64,000 nucleotides of DNA from UBA1046 sp050945515 (GTDB lineage Bacteria; Bacillota; Clostridia; Saccharofermentanales; DTU023), in the NCBI GenBank assembly GCA_050945515.1, contig JBMNTB010000001.1, positions 1 through 64,000 on the forward strand, written 5' to 3'. A program made the position numbers and the translations under genes. The notes under the pieces were generated by a model, which was not told the DNA's origin, made no database searches, and worked only from the letters and a program-made list of their open reading frames with translations. Positions within the stretch are counted from its first letter, which is position 1. Every line of letters starts with the position of its first letter. Shown here in pieces: positions 15,942-23,710 of the stretch.

Positions 15942-17523
15942 GATCCGCGCCCTCCCTTCTGAAGAAGTCCGGCACCGGTCTGGTGGTCAGATAGTTCAAA
16001 TAATTTATCATAGAAACCATATTTGCCAGCATTCCCAGCAAACAGAGAATAGCCATTCCGTAGTACCAGTAATCGTATACGGGATTCATTATTCCTATTA
16101 ACAGTCCTATTCCGAGTACAATTATTCCCAGCAGCATCGGTATGAAAGCTGTCTTTTTTTCTATTTTTGCAACTTTACCCGTCGTCTTTATCAAGAGTAT
16201 GATCTGGATGAGCAAAGTGCTGGCGTAGATTACCGGATTAATTATGTTTCCGCTGCTATCCAGAATTTTTATAAATATATAAAACGGTATTATCGCAAAT
16301 ATGATGATTACAACCATTATTTTAATTAAGGTGTTCTTCAACTTGGTATACTTAACTTTTTCCTTTTTCTGTTTTCTTTTCCTGACATTCACGTTTCCCA
16401 GATCAAAAATATGATTCTCTCTGTAGTAGATTTTCGAAATTTCGCTGGAGAAGGCCATAGAAGATATCATCAGGAAAACTGCAGCCAGCCAAGAGATTGT
16501 CTTCGGCAGTATAAACATCGGAATCAGCGATAATATTAAAAATAATACGGCTGTCGCAATTCCCGAAACCTTGAAAAATGCTTTTATGTCCACCGGGATA
16601 TCCATCGAAAGTTTTCCCGTTTGGCCGTTCATCACGGAATAGGCTACCCTTTTCTTATTCTTCCAGGTTAGAAACCAAACCGGAAACAGATCTACACTAT
16701 GTCTGTAACTGCCAACGCCGGTCTGGCTTTTCTGCTCCGAATATTCTTGCGGAGCAATCACTTCAACACCACCGGCTCTGCCACCAATGCCTCGGTAGAC
16801 AGCATCTATGGCCATCTTCTCAACTGTATCGCCGTAGGTCTCGGGGGGAGTTGTCAGTTTATCCGCATAAAAGCCGGCGATATATGCTTCTCTGAAATCT
16901 GCTATCTCTATTGTATTGAAAGGAGAAATCTCCCTGGCAATGCTGTCATCGAACGCAGATGAGGCATCGAAGCTTATACCTTTTATGGTTCCGCCTATTT
17001 CGGCGGTTATGTCATATTCCTCGTGGTAATCCCATTTGCCTTTTGTATAGTCTTTGGTTGCCTGCAGCTTAAAAGCGTTATACGGGATATCAACCTCATA
17101 ACTCAGATAGGGGATGTATATCCCTCTGAAACTATCCAGATGCTTACCTTCTTTAAGTTCTTTCGGAACGTAGAGGCAACGGCTTATGGCCTCCTCATAA
17201 GTCATGACTGCCTTTTCCTTGGAAATCTTAAACGGAACGATCCGCTTAGGTCGTATCGCCTCTTCCTCTTTCATTGTAAGATTGGACTCGCCGCCGCAGT
17301 ACGAGCAATAAGCCACCGTCTGGTCGTCCGGAGCGGAAAGTTCGGCTCCGCAGTTCGGGCATGTGTATATAGTTACCGTATATGTGCTTTTATTTGCTTC
17401 GGCATCGTTGGAAAGGCTGTAGTCTTCAATTGGCATTTCTGTGTCGCAGTAACCGCATTTCAAGCCTTGAGTGGGTATATTGAAAGCCATTTTGCCTCCG
17501 CATGAAGGGCATTTTATAGCCAT
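15931..17523 (-). CDS. Zinc-ribbon membrane protein
   Basis: A 530-residue protein. Two N-terminal zinc ribbons: CPSCGGKM with CGYC (residues 5-25) and CPNCGAEL with CSYCGG (about 54-78). A soluble stretch follows with TYEEAISRCLYVPKEL and FRGIYIPYLSYEVD, then WFLTWKNKKRVAYSVMNGQTG, as in clostridial TFIIB-type zinc-ribbon proteins that sit beside TPM proteins. About six hydrophobic helices lie in the C-terminal 200 residues. First gene of the pair with the TPM gene. No enzymatic motif is visible; probably a partner or carrier for the TPM protein. Confidence 0.82.
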   Translation of the reverse strand: MAIKCPSCGGKMAFNIPTQGLKCGYCDTEMPIEDYSLSNDAEANKSTYTVTIYTCPNCGAELSAPDDQTVAYCSYCGGESNLTMKEEEAIRPKRIVPFKISKEKAVMTYEEAISRCLYVPKELKEGKHLDSFRGIYIPYLSYEVDIPYNAFKLQATKDYTKGKWDYHEEYDITAEIGGTIKGISFDASSAFDDSIAREISPFNTIEIADFREAYIAGFYADKLTTPPETYGDTVEKMAIDAVYRGIGGRAGGVEVIAPQEYSEQKSQTGVGSYRHSVDLFPVWFLTWKNKKRVAYSVMNGQTGKLSMDIPVDIKAFFKVSGIATAVLFLILSLIPMFILPKTISWLAAVFLMISSMAFSSEISKIYYRENHIFDLGNVNVRKRKQKKEKVKYTKLKNTLIKIMVVIIIFAIIPFYIFIKILDSSGNIINPVIYASTLLIQIILLIKTTGKVAKIEKKTAFIPMLLGIIVLGIGLLIGIMNPVYDYWYYGMAILCLLGMLANMVSMINYLNYLTTRPVPDFFRREGADHGK

Positions 17524-17621
17524 AAGGTCTCCTTTTTCTTTATAGCCGGAATTGTGGGCGTGAGATCATCAGCAAAACAAGATCTGTGGGATAATTTGAA
17601 TGTACATAATAATGATTGAAG

Positions 17622-17657
17622 AGCCGCCCTGTTTCTCATTGAGTCAGCAGGGCGGCT
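17622..17657 (-). terminator. Terminator-like hairpin downstream of purine permease
   Basis: GCCGCCCTG (17623-17631) pairs with CAGGGCGGC (17648-17656). It lies about 50 bases past the stop of the minus-strand purine permease gene and upstream of the zinc-ribbon gene. The T-run on the minus strand is weak. Confidence 0.7.
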
Positions 17658-17708
17658 TCTTTAGCTGTGAAGCATTAATAGAGTGGTCTCTTGACAGACT
17701 CCGTTAAC

Positions 17709-19055
17709 TTACAACATGGCAAGCAGCACAAAGTTAAGAATGAACAATACTACGGACACCCAGAGGATGGGATGGATATCTTTTGCCTCGCGCTTGCAGA
17801 GTTTTGTGATCACATAGAAAATAAAGCCTGCCGCAATACCGTATGAGATGCTGTAGCACAGAGCCATGAATATGCCGGCAAAGAATGCGGGGACAGCTTC
17901 TGTGAGCTCAGACCAATCGATCTCCTTAAAGGAAGACATCATCATGATTCCGACGACAACCAATGCAGGAGCTGTAGCTGCAGACGGGATCGCGCTAACA
18001 AACGTCGCCAGAAACGCGCTTAAGGCGAAGCAGATGGCAACAACAACGCTGGTGAGGCCGGTACGTCCGCCGGCGGCAATGCCGGCGGCGCTTTCCACAT
18101 AAGTGGTTGTGTTGGAGGTACCGAAGATAGCACCGATGGAAGTTGCTGTAGCGTCCGCAAACAGAGCCTTATCCATTTTGGATTTGAAGCCGGCGCTGCT
18201 TTCCATGGCCTTTTCATCTTCCTCGCTGAAGATACCGGAGCGACGGCCGGTTCCAATGAAGGTTCCGATGGTATCAAATGTGTCAGACAGACTCAAAGCG
18301 AAAATCGTGATCAGAACGAGAGGGATTTTGCCGGCGTCAGAGAACAGGGATCCAAGGCCCTTACCTGTGAAGATGACACCAAAGGTTGTAGGAAGTGCTG
18401 AGACTGCTTCGGTAAAACTTATCGTGTCTCCTGTTGCGGTTAGTCCCATGGGAATGCCGATAAGCGCTGTAATGATTATGCTGAAAAGTATCGCGCCCTT
18501 GAATTTCAGAAGGGTGAGTACAACTGTCAGTACCAAACCGATCAGGAACAACCACAGACTAGGCTTGTCAAGGATTGAAATCGCCGGCACGCCGGCATCA
18601 AAATTAATGAAGCCGACATTGAGTAGCCCGATATAGGCAACGAATATACCGATGCCTCCGCCGATGGCATTCTGCAGGCTGACCGGGATGGACTTTATGA
18701 TGTGTTTGCGGAGCTTGGTAACTGTTATGAGAATATTTATTACGCCGCATATGAATACCATCGATAGAGCCTGCTGCCATGTGAACTTCAGCGCAAAGCA
18801 TACAGTATAAACAAAAAATGCGTTGAGTCCCATTCCGGGAGCCTGAGCGTAGGGCACATTTGCCACGAGACCCATTACAAGAGTGCCGATGATCGCAGAA
18901 ATTATGGTAGCGAGGAATACAGCACCCCACTCCATACCGGTTTGACTGAGAATAGCCGGGTTGACAACGATAATATATGCCATAGCAAAAAACGTTGTCA
19001 GACCGGCCATGATCTCAGTAGAAACATCCGTACCATTTTGTTTTAGATTGAACAT
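17709..19055 (-). CDS. NCS2-family purine permease (AzgA/PbuG-like)
   Basis: A 448-residue permease with about 12-14 membrane segments. Family marks are STEIMAGLTTFFAMAYIIVVNP at the N-terminus (cited in part), YAQAPGMGLNAFFVYTV, a GIGIFVAYIGL stretch, and SDTFDTIGTFIGTG. These match the hypoxanthine/guanine/adenine branch of the NCS2 family. ATG at 19055 with AAGGAGA upstream; an in-frame ATG 36 bases earlier is unlikely. Regulated by the guanine-type riboswitch at 19166-19234, which supports guanine or hypoxanthine as substrate. Confidence 0.92.
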   Translation of the reverse strand: MFNLKQNGTDVSTEIMAGLTTFFAMAYIIVVNPAILSQTGMEWGAVFLATIISAIIGTLVMGLVANVPYAQAPGMGLNAFFVYTVCFALKFTWQQALSMVFICGVINILITVTKLRKHIIKSIPVSLQNAIGGGIGIFVAYIGLLNVGFINFDAGVPAISILDKPSLWLFLIGLVLTVVLTLLKFKGAILFSIIITALIGIPMGLTATGDTISFTEAVSALPTTFGVIFTGKGLGSLFSDAGKIPLVLITIFALSLSDTFDTIGTFIGTGRRSGIFSEEDEKAMESSAGFKSKMDKALFADATATSIGAIFGTSNTTTYVESAAGIAAGGRTGLTSVVVAICFALSAFLATFVSAIPSAATAPALVVVGIMMMSSFKEIDWSELTEAVPAFFAGIFMALCYSISYGIAAGFIFYVITKLCKREAKDIHPILWVSVVLFILNFVLLAML

Positions 19056-19119
19056 CTTCTGTCTCCTTTTTTGACCATTTATCGATAGCACTGTGGTCGA
19101 GAATGGTGAAATGCAAATT

Positions 19120-19156
19120 AGACAATAAATTTATGCACATTATGCCTTTATTGTCT
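19120..19156 (-). promoter_or_regulatory. Hairpin in expression platform of purine riboswitch
   Basis: AGACAATAAA (19120-19129) and TTTATTGTCT (19147-19156) form a perfect 10-pair stem between the aptamer and the permease gene. It lacks a strong T-run, so its mode (terminator, antiterminator or translational) cannot be told. Confidence 0.55.
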
Positions 19157-19165
19157 TGATTACAT

Positions 19166-19234
19166 TTCTATAGTTGGGCAAAGGCGGCTGTCCAGCAGAA
19201 ACCCAGAACCCATCACGCTCAGAATTATACCGAA
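19166..19234 (-). ncRNA. Purine riboswitch aptamer, guanine-type
   Basis: The 69-nt minus-strand segment reads as a purine aptamer: joining segment TATAA, loop L2 GTGATGG, junction GTTTCTGC, stem P3 TGGACA/TGCCCA with L3 containing two C, and AACTAT at the end. The GG of L2 and CC of L3 allow the loop-loop contact. The C in AACTAT corresponds to the residue that sets guanine/hypoxanthine specificity. P1 pairs TTCGGT with ATAGAA with one mismatch. It departs from consensus at GTTTCTAC, so I give moderate confidence. Confidence 0.78.
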
Positions 19235-19426
19235 GATAGACCGAAAATGCTATATCAACTATGACTGATTTTTCTCTAAGTCTTGGCGGCAGTGAAAGGT
19301 TTTACTTTTGTTTTACGGCTTATAGAATGAGAGGAGTCCTCGAGGGATTCTTGTAAAGTTTTGGCATGCTGATGGCAGTTTGTGGGAAAGCCTGGCTGCT
19401 GTTGGCCTTTTACAGGAGGGATGGCA

Positions 19427-20896
19427 ATGGAACGGGAACAATTGCAGGACGCAATCGGCCAGGTAGAAGATAGTTTGACGGCGGAAACCGACCGTATTTT
19501 GCGCAAGGGAGTTAGAAAATTGCCTGTCTGGACGAGTTTGGTGGCCGCGGCAGCGGCAATTTGTCTGGTTGCGGGCGGTGTTTTGTTCTGGGGTCAGACC
19601 AAGCCGGGGCCTGGACAGGAGGCGGTGGTTCTGGCGCAACCGATTTATCCGGAGCGCGCTGCGAGGCCAATTGAAGAGGATTATGTGAAACAGGATGGCT
19701 CTTTTGATAATGATGGATATGATAAGGCATATGATCCATGGGCGGAAGAAGCATTTAAGCGCCGTCAATTACAGCCGGAACCGGATCAGGCGCTGCTCAA
19801 TTTCACAGATAAACTAAGCAGGCAGATTCTCACCGCCGACGACGGGGAGAATCATTTGTACTCACCGCTTAATATTTATCTGTGTCTGGCTATGCTGGCT
19901 GAGACGACAGGCAGTGAAACACGGGAGGAAATCCTGTCTGCACTTGAGGTTGATACGATTGAAGAATTACGCACCAAGGCAGCGAATATGTGGGAAGCTC
20001 AATATATTGATGACGGGGTAAGCACCAGCAAATTGGCGAGCTCTGTCTGGCTGGATGATTCTTTACAGATTCGCCCCGAGACTATGAAACTGCTGGCAGA
20101 TATCTATATGGCGTCCGCCTTTCAGGGCGATCTGCCCAGTGAGCGGATGTCGGAAAAGTTGCGCTCCTGGTTGGATGAACAAACCGGAGGTTTGCTGGAA
20201 GAAAGCATAAAAGGTGTTGGTTTTGACCAGGAAACAGTGATGGCTCTGTCTACAACTATTCTTTTCAAGGATGACTGGCAGAACGAGTTCTATGAAGGGT
20301 CAACAAAACCGGGAGTTTTTCATTCTCCTGACGGCGATATGGAAGTTGATTTCATGAGTGAAAAAAAATTAAATCAGTATTATTGGGGTGATTCTTTCAG
20401 CGCAATCGGAAGGTCTCTGAGCAGCTCAGGGCGCATGATGTTTATACTTCCTGATGAAGGCGTTGAGGCCACGTCATTGCTCTCTGATCCGCAAGTTAAA
20501 TCCTTGCTGGGGAGCAGTATATCCCGGCCTTACCCGCAACAAAAAGACTTGATGGTCAATCTGAAAGTGCCGAAGTTCGATATTGCGAGCGGTAATATAT
20601 CGCTTGCTGAGGCTCTGGAACAACTCGGTATCCGGCGGGCATTTACTACCGGGATGGCGGATTTTTCTCCGACGATTGCTGAAGACGAAGGTCTGTTTGT
20701 CTCGGATGTTCTCCATTCCGCCCGTGTTATGATTGATGAAAAGGGGGTAACCGGTGCTGCCTTTACGCTTATGCTATGTGCCGCGGGTGAGCCGACAGGT
20801 GAAGAAATTGACTTAATCTTTGATCGGCCGTTCCTGTTTGTGGTTCAGGGGACCGGCAATATGCCGCTCTTTGTCGGTATTGTGAACCAACCTTGA
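19427..20896 (+). CDS. Membrane-anchored serpin 2 with anti-sigma-like head
   Basis: A 489-residue protein laid out like serpin 1: cytoplasmic head (EQLQDAIGQVEDSL, residues 1-33), one helix (about 36-55, TSLVAAAAAICLVAGGVLF), linker, then a serpin domain with NHLYSPLNIYLCLAMLAE, DFMSEK, hinge IDEKGVTGAAFT, reactive loop LMLCAAGEPTG and C-terminal FDRPFLFVVQ to FVGIVNQP. ATG at 19427 with AGGAGGG six bases upstream; ATG at 19421 is too close to that site. The head and helix match those of anti-sigma-like proteins, and an intact ECF sigma gene follows 218 bases downstream. Likely an extracellular protease inhibitor that may also control the sigma factor. Confidence 0.9.
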   Translation: MEREQLQDAIGQVEDSLTAETDRILRKGVRKLPVWTSLVAAAAAICLVAGGVLFWGQTKPGPGQEAVVLAQPIYPERAARPIEEDYVKQDGSFDNDGYDKAYDPWAEEAFKRRQLQPEPDQALLNFTDKLSRQILTADDGENHLYSPLNIYLCLAMLAETTGSETREEILSALEVDTIEELRTKAANMWEAQYIDDGVSTSKLASSVWLDDSLQIRPETMKLLADIYMASAFQGDLPSERMSEKLRSWLDEQTGGLLEESIKGVGFDQETVMALSTTILFKDDWQNEFYEGSTKPGVFHSPDGDMEVDFMSEKKLNQYYWGDSFSAIGRSLSSSGRMMFILPDEGVEATSLLSDPQVKSLLGSSISRPYPQQKDLMVNLKVPKFDIASGNISLAEALEQLGIRRAFTTGMADFSPTIAEDEGLFVSDVLHSARVMIDEKGVTGAAFTLMLCAAGEPTGEEIDLIFDRPFLFVVQGTGNMPLFVGIVNQP

Positions 20897-21114
20897 AATT
20901 GTGTAGATGAGCATCAAATGCGAATGAGCCGGATAGGCGCATAGTACTGTTTGTGTTCCTGAGGTGAACAATAACTGCGGCGAGGGAGTCTCTGATATAA
21001 TCTGGGCGAATAGGTCAGTACCAACTTGGTCTGTCGTAGTAATGGAACCATGACATACAAAAATTGCCCTGGCGTTGTCAGCCCCGTATTAGCCGCTGTA
21101 GTGAGGAAAACGAG

Positions 21115-21699
21115 ATGACAGATACAAATAAACAACTGGTTGATCGCTATTGGGCGCGAGATGAAACGGTACTGGCCAGTGTCTCCGCCCTCTATGGTTC
21201 TTATCTGTTTACCGTGGCCAATAATATATTGATGAATGCCGAGGACAGCGAGGAGAGCGTCAATGATACCTGGCTGTCTTCTTGGAATTCCATTCCGCCT
21301 CACCGACCGCAAATCCTGCTCTCTTTTCTGGTCAAGATTACCCGTGAGCATGCTATCGATAAATGGCGTCAGCGCAGGGCCGACAAAAGAGGCGGCGATC
21401 AATGTGCGCTCTCGCTAGATGAGCTGGGCGAAGTAGTGGCCGGGCTTGAGCGCCCTGATGATGCAGTCACAGGACAGGCTTTGCACGAATTGATCTCTGA
21501 CTTCCTGGTCAGACAGCGACCGGTCGCAAGGCAAGCGTTCCTGTTTCGCTATTTCTACTGCCTGAAAGTCTCCGAGATTGCCCGCCTGCTGGGTCGCAGC
21601 GAAGGCGGCATCAACAGCCTGCTCCACCGTACCAGGGAGAAGCTCCGCTCCGAGCTGATCAGCTCCGGCTGGCTTTGCAGCGGGGAGAATACCCAATAG
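21115..21699 (+). CDS. ECF-type RNA polymerase sigma factor
   Basis: A 194-residue sigma factor. Region 2: YGSYLFTVANNILMNAEDSE and the characteristic VNDTWLSSWNSIPPHRPQ with ITREHAIDKWRQRRADKRGG. Region 4: FLFRYFYCLKVSEIARLLG and SEGGINSLLHRTREKLR, a helix-turn-helix for the -35 element. This sequence type belongs to a sigma group frequent in Ruminococcaceae that is usually encoded next to a membrane anti-sigma-like protein. Here that partner is serpin 2. ATG at 21115 with GAGGAAA six bases upstream. Confidence 0.93.
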   Translation: MTDTNKQLVDRYWARDETVLASVSALYGSYLFTVANNILMNAEDSEESVNDTWLSSWNSIPPHRPQILLSFLVKITREHAIDKWRQRRADKRGGDQCALSLDELGEVVAGLERPDDAVTGQALHELISDFLVRQRPVARQAFLFRYFYCLKVSEIARLLGRSEGGINSLLHRTREKLRSELISSGWLCSGENTQ

Positions 21700-21746
21700 T
21701 GACAAGGCAGTTAACGGATATGGTTTTCTTTATCTTGTATGTGAAG

Positions 21747-22613
21747 TTATGCAGTTGAAGTTAACTTTTCTGTTATTTGCTTAAAGAAGTTTTCGTCCCA
21801 AACTTGCAGGGAATCTTGATTGCGTATAAAGGGCACAATATCTTCTTTGGCCTGTCTATAGTCGATTGTTTCAAAGTGAAGCTGTAGACGTTGTTTCAGA
21901 ATGGACAGAGAGAAAATCTCATCAGGCTTAAGATAGTTACTTTGTTTTAAGCGAGCATGTAAGTGTTCAATATTTACAGGAATAAAACGCGAGAGAAAGA
22001 AAACATAATCATATAGGTCTCTGCCTTTGACTCTGTTTCTCCAAGCTCGGCAAAGAACGGCATGAATTTTCCCAGCAAACAGAGAGGGTGCATCATATAA
22101 TGTGATCTCGTAGGGTGACGGCAACAGCCTATATTGGTGTTCAAATGTTGCGTGTGCAGGTGGATTAGTGTCTATTTCAAATTTTATACGAATTTTCTCT
22201 TCAGGATGAATGTTTAGGTTGTTTCCGTTTCCATAAAATAGAAGCATATGTTCTAAGGTGTTGCCCTTAATAAAAGCGGATTGAATTTGCGAGTCAATAG
22301 TCTTTGGCTTTTCCTCTATTTTCACACTCAATCCAAAAGCTGCAATTTCTTTTGACAATAGAGGAAAAAAGAAACTAAGATCGAAAGTTTCATTTGGGAT
22401 CATCAGGGAGAAATCCATATCTTCAGAAAAACGATCGAGACCATAGAAAATTCTTAGTGCTGTACCGCCATAAAATGCTGCTTCCTTAAAGAAACCTGCC
22501 CTGGAAAGACCGCATAAGACCATCTCCTGCATAATTTCTTTAAGTATGCTTTTTTTATCTCGCTGTGATTGCCCTTTGTAGTTCTTAAGCATCTGCTCTA
22601 TTATGGTGCTCAC
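21747..22613 (-). CDS. AbiEii-type nucleotidyltransferase toxin (pair 2)
   Basis: A 288-residue nucleotidyltransferase of the AbiEii/DUF1814 family. Motifs: FYGGTALRIFYGLDRFSEDMDFSL contains the GGTALR glycine loop and the EDMDF metal-binding Asp pair; KIRIKFEIDTNPP; and AGKIHAVLCRAW with RVKGRDLYDYVFFL. GTG start overlapping the antitoxin stop (GTGA), with AAGGAGA upstream. It is only distantly related to toxin 1, so the two pairs arose independently. Its antitoxin is at 22610-23194. Confidence 0.9.
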   Translation of the reverse strand: MSTIIEQMLKNYKGQSQRDKKSILKEIMQEMVLCGLSRAGFFKEAAFYGGTALRIFYGLDRFSEDMDFSLMIPNETFDLSFFFPLLSKEIAAFGLSVKIEEKPKTIDSQIQSAFIKGNTLEHMLLFYGNGNNLNIHPEEKIRIKFEIDTNPPAHATFEHQYRLLPSPYEITLYDAPSLFAGKIHAVLCRAWRNRVKGRDLYDYVFFLSRFIPVNIEHLHARLKQSNYLKPDEIFSLSILKQRLQLHFETIDYRQAKEDIVPFIRNQDSLQVWDENFFKQITEKLTSTA

Positions 22614-23194
22614 TTTTCTCTCCTTACGAACTTCTTTAACAGTTTGTGGTTGGTTGTTCGATACAATCCGGCATAATGCAATAAATTTTCTTTGTTTAGC
22701 AGTGCATATTGCTGGCGATCAATACGTAGATCGCTGAACAGCAAGGCTTCAAGATTTTTTATAGACGATACCGGGGGCATAATATACAGTTTGTCACATA
22801 AAGCTTTTTCCGGCTCTGCGATGAAATAGGAATAATCGCCTTCGTTTATGATTCTAATGCCTAGGGGATAAACATTCTTTGGTACATCGCGATAGGTGAA
22901 GACACCAAATCCTGTCTCAAATCGCTTTCTCTTCTTTTTAGCAAAAGTAGCCGATGTGAAGACAAATACTGCTTCCGGTATGAGATGCCAATAAGCGAGC
23001 GCAAACTCAAATGAAAGATAAGAGGGGCCATAGATACTGGCAGCTAACAAATATCCAGGAGTAGCGTTATCTGTTTCATACAGACCGCGTACAATAGGAA
23101 AAATTTTCCCTTGTTTTACCATCAGTGCTAATTTGTTAGCAGGAGCGCGGAAGTCTTGCAATTCTTTGAGGAGCATGGCAGTAGTTTTTATCAT
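22610..23194 (-). CDS. AbiEi-type antitoxin (pair 2)
   Basis: A 194-residue protein of the type IV AbiEi antitoxin-domain family. Features: MLLKELQDFRAPANKLALMVKQGKI, a winged-helix-like part with PIVRGLYETDN, ASIYGPSYLSFEFALAYWHL, and FIAEPEKALCDKLYIMPP, the usual region preceding the C-terminal helices. An inverted-repeat operator overlaps its ribosome binding site (23205-23229). It would bind and neutralise the downstream nucleotidyltransferase and repress the pair. Confidence 0.87.
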   Translation of the reverse strand: MIKTTAMLLKELQDFRAPANKLALMVKQGKIFPIVRGLYETDNATPGYLLAASIYGPSYLSFEFALAYWHLIPEAVFVFTSATFAKKKRKRFETGFGVFTYRDVPKNVYPLGIRIINEGDYSYFIAEPEKALCDKLYIMPPVSSIKNLEALLFSDLRIDRQQYALLNKENLLHYAGLYRTTNHKLLKKFVRREK

Positions 23195-23204
23195 ATTTTC
23201 ACCT

Positions 23205-23229
23205 CTTAATGGAAGAATACTCCATTAAG
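23205..23229 (-). promoter_or_regulatory. Inverted-repeat operator of AbiE pair 2
   Basis: CTTAATGGA (23205-23213) and TCCATTAAG (23221-23229) are a perfect 9-base inverted repeat with a 7-base spacer. On the minus strand its proximal end runs into the GAGGTG ribosome binding site of the antitoxin gene, 11 bases before its ATG. Confidence 0.75.
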
Positions 23230-23314
23230 TGGAGAAAATCAAGCATTTTTATAACTGCTGGGTCGTAGCCAGTATTTTCTGTTCGACACAATTTTTGTGT
23301 CGGATGATCATCTG

Positions 23315-23505
23315 ATCGCTATATTCTTTAACTAATTGCGAGATATCCCACACCACCGTAAGTACACCTGTTCATTTCGAGCCCGCTTCCGATCTTACAT
23401 CTGAGGGGTACTTGTACCAGCGTCGGGCTGATCTGAGGCTGGCGGGGCGACCCGGGAGCGCCTTCGTCTAAAAATCTACGGTGATGGCGGCTTTATTGAT
23501 CAATG
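23315..23505 (+). repeat. Long direct repeat, copy A
   Basis: Shares about 190 bases with 25093-25289 at high identity, from ATCGCTATATTCTTTAACTA to GGCGGCTTTATTGA followed by CAATG. The two copies flank the first DUF4143 ATPase gene. It contains no gene, and its right part holds the GCGCCTTCGTCTAAAAA motif (23458-23477). Confidence 0.88.
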
Positions 23506-23576
23506 TCGGTATGCTGAGGCTAAAATCAATAATAGTACCTCTGTTAACACCTCGTACCATTACACACATATTCTAT

Positions 23577-23624
23577 GATATAGCTGATAAACTCCGTTTT
23601 TGCGCAAATTCTATCAGTTATATC
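23577..23624 (+). promoter_or_regulatory. Inverted repeat upstream of DUF4143 ATPase 1
   Basis: GATATAGCTGATA (23577-23589) and TATCAGTTATATC (23612-23624) are inverted copies matching at 12 of 13 positions. They lie about 87 bases before the ATPase gene. Possible operator or RNA hairpin; no T-run follows. Confidence 0.5.
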
Positions 23625-23710
23625 TGATGGATTAGAGTTTTTAACCTAGTTTTTCAATCGTAACTGTGATATGCTGTGATCAGCCGAAAGAAAGGGGGGC
23701 TATGTGATTC

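Noticed and set aside
20973..21001. Promoter for the sigma gene (TATAAT at 20996-21001)
   Set aside because: No acceptable -35 hexamer at 16-18 bases; the serpin and sigma may instead be co-transcribed. Left undecided rather than called.
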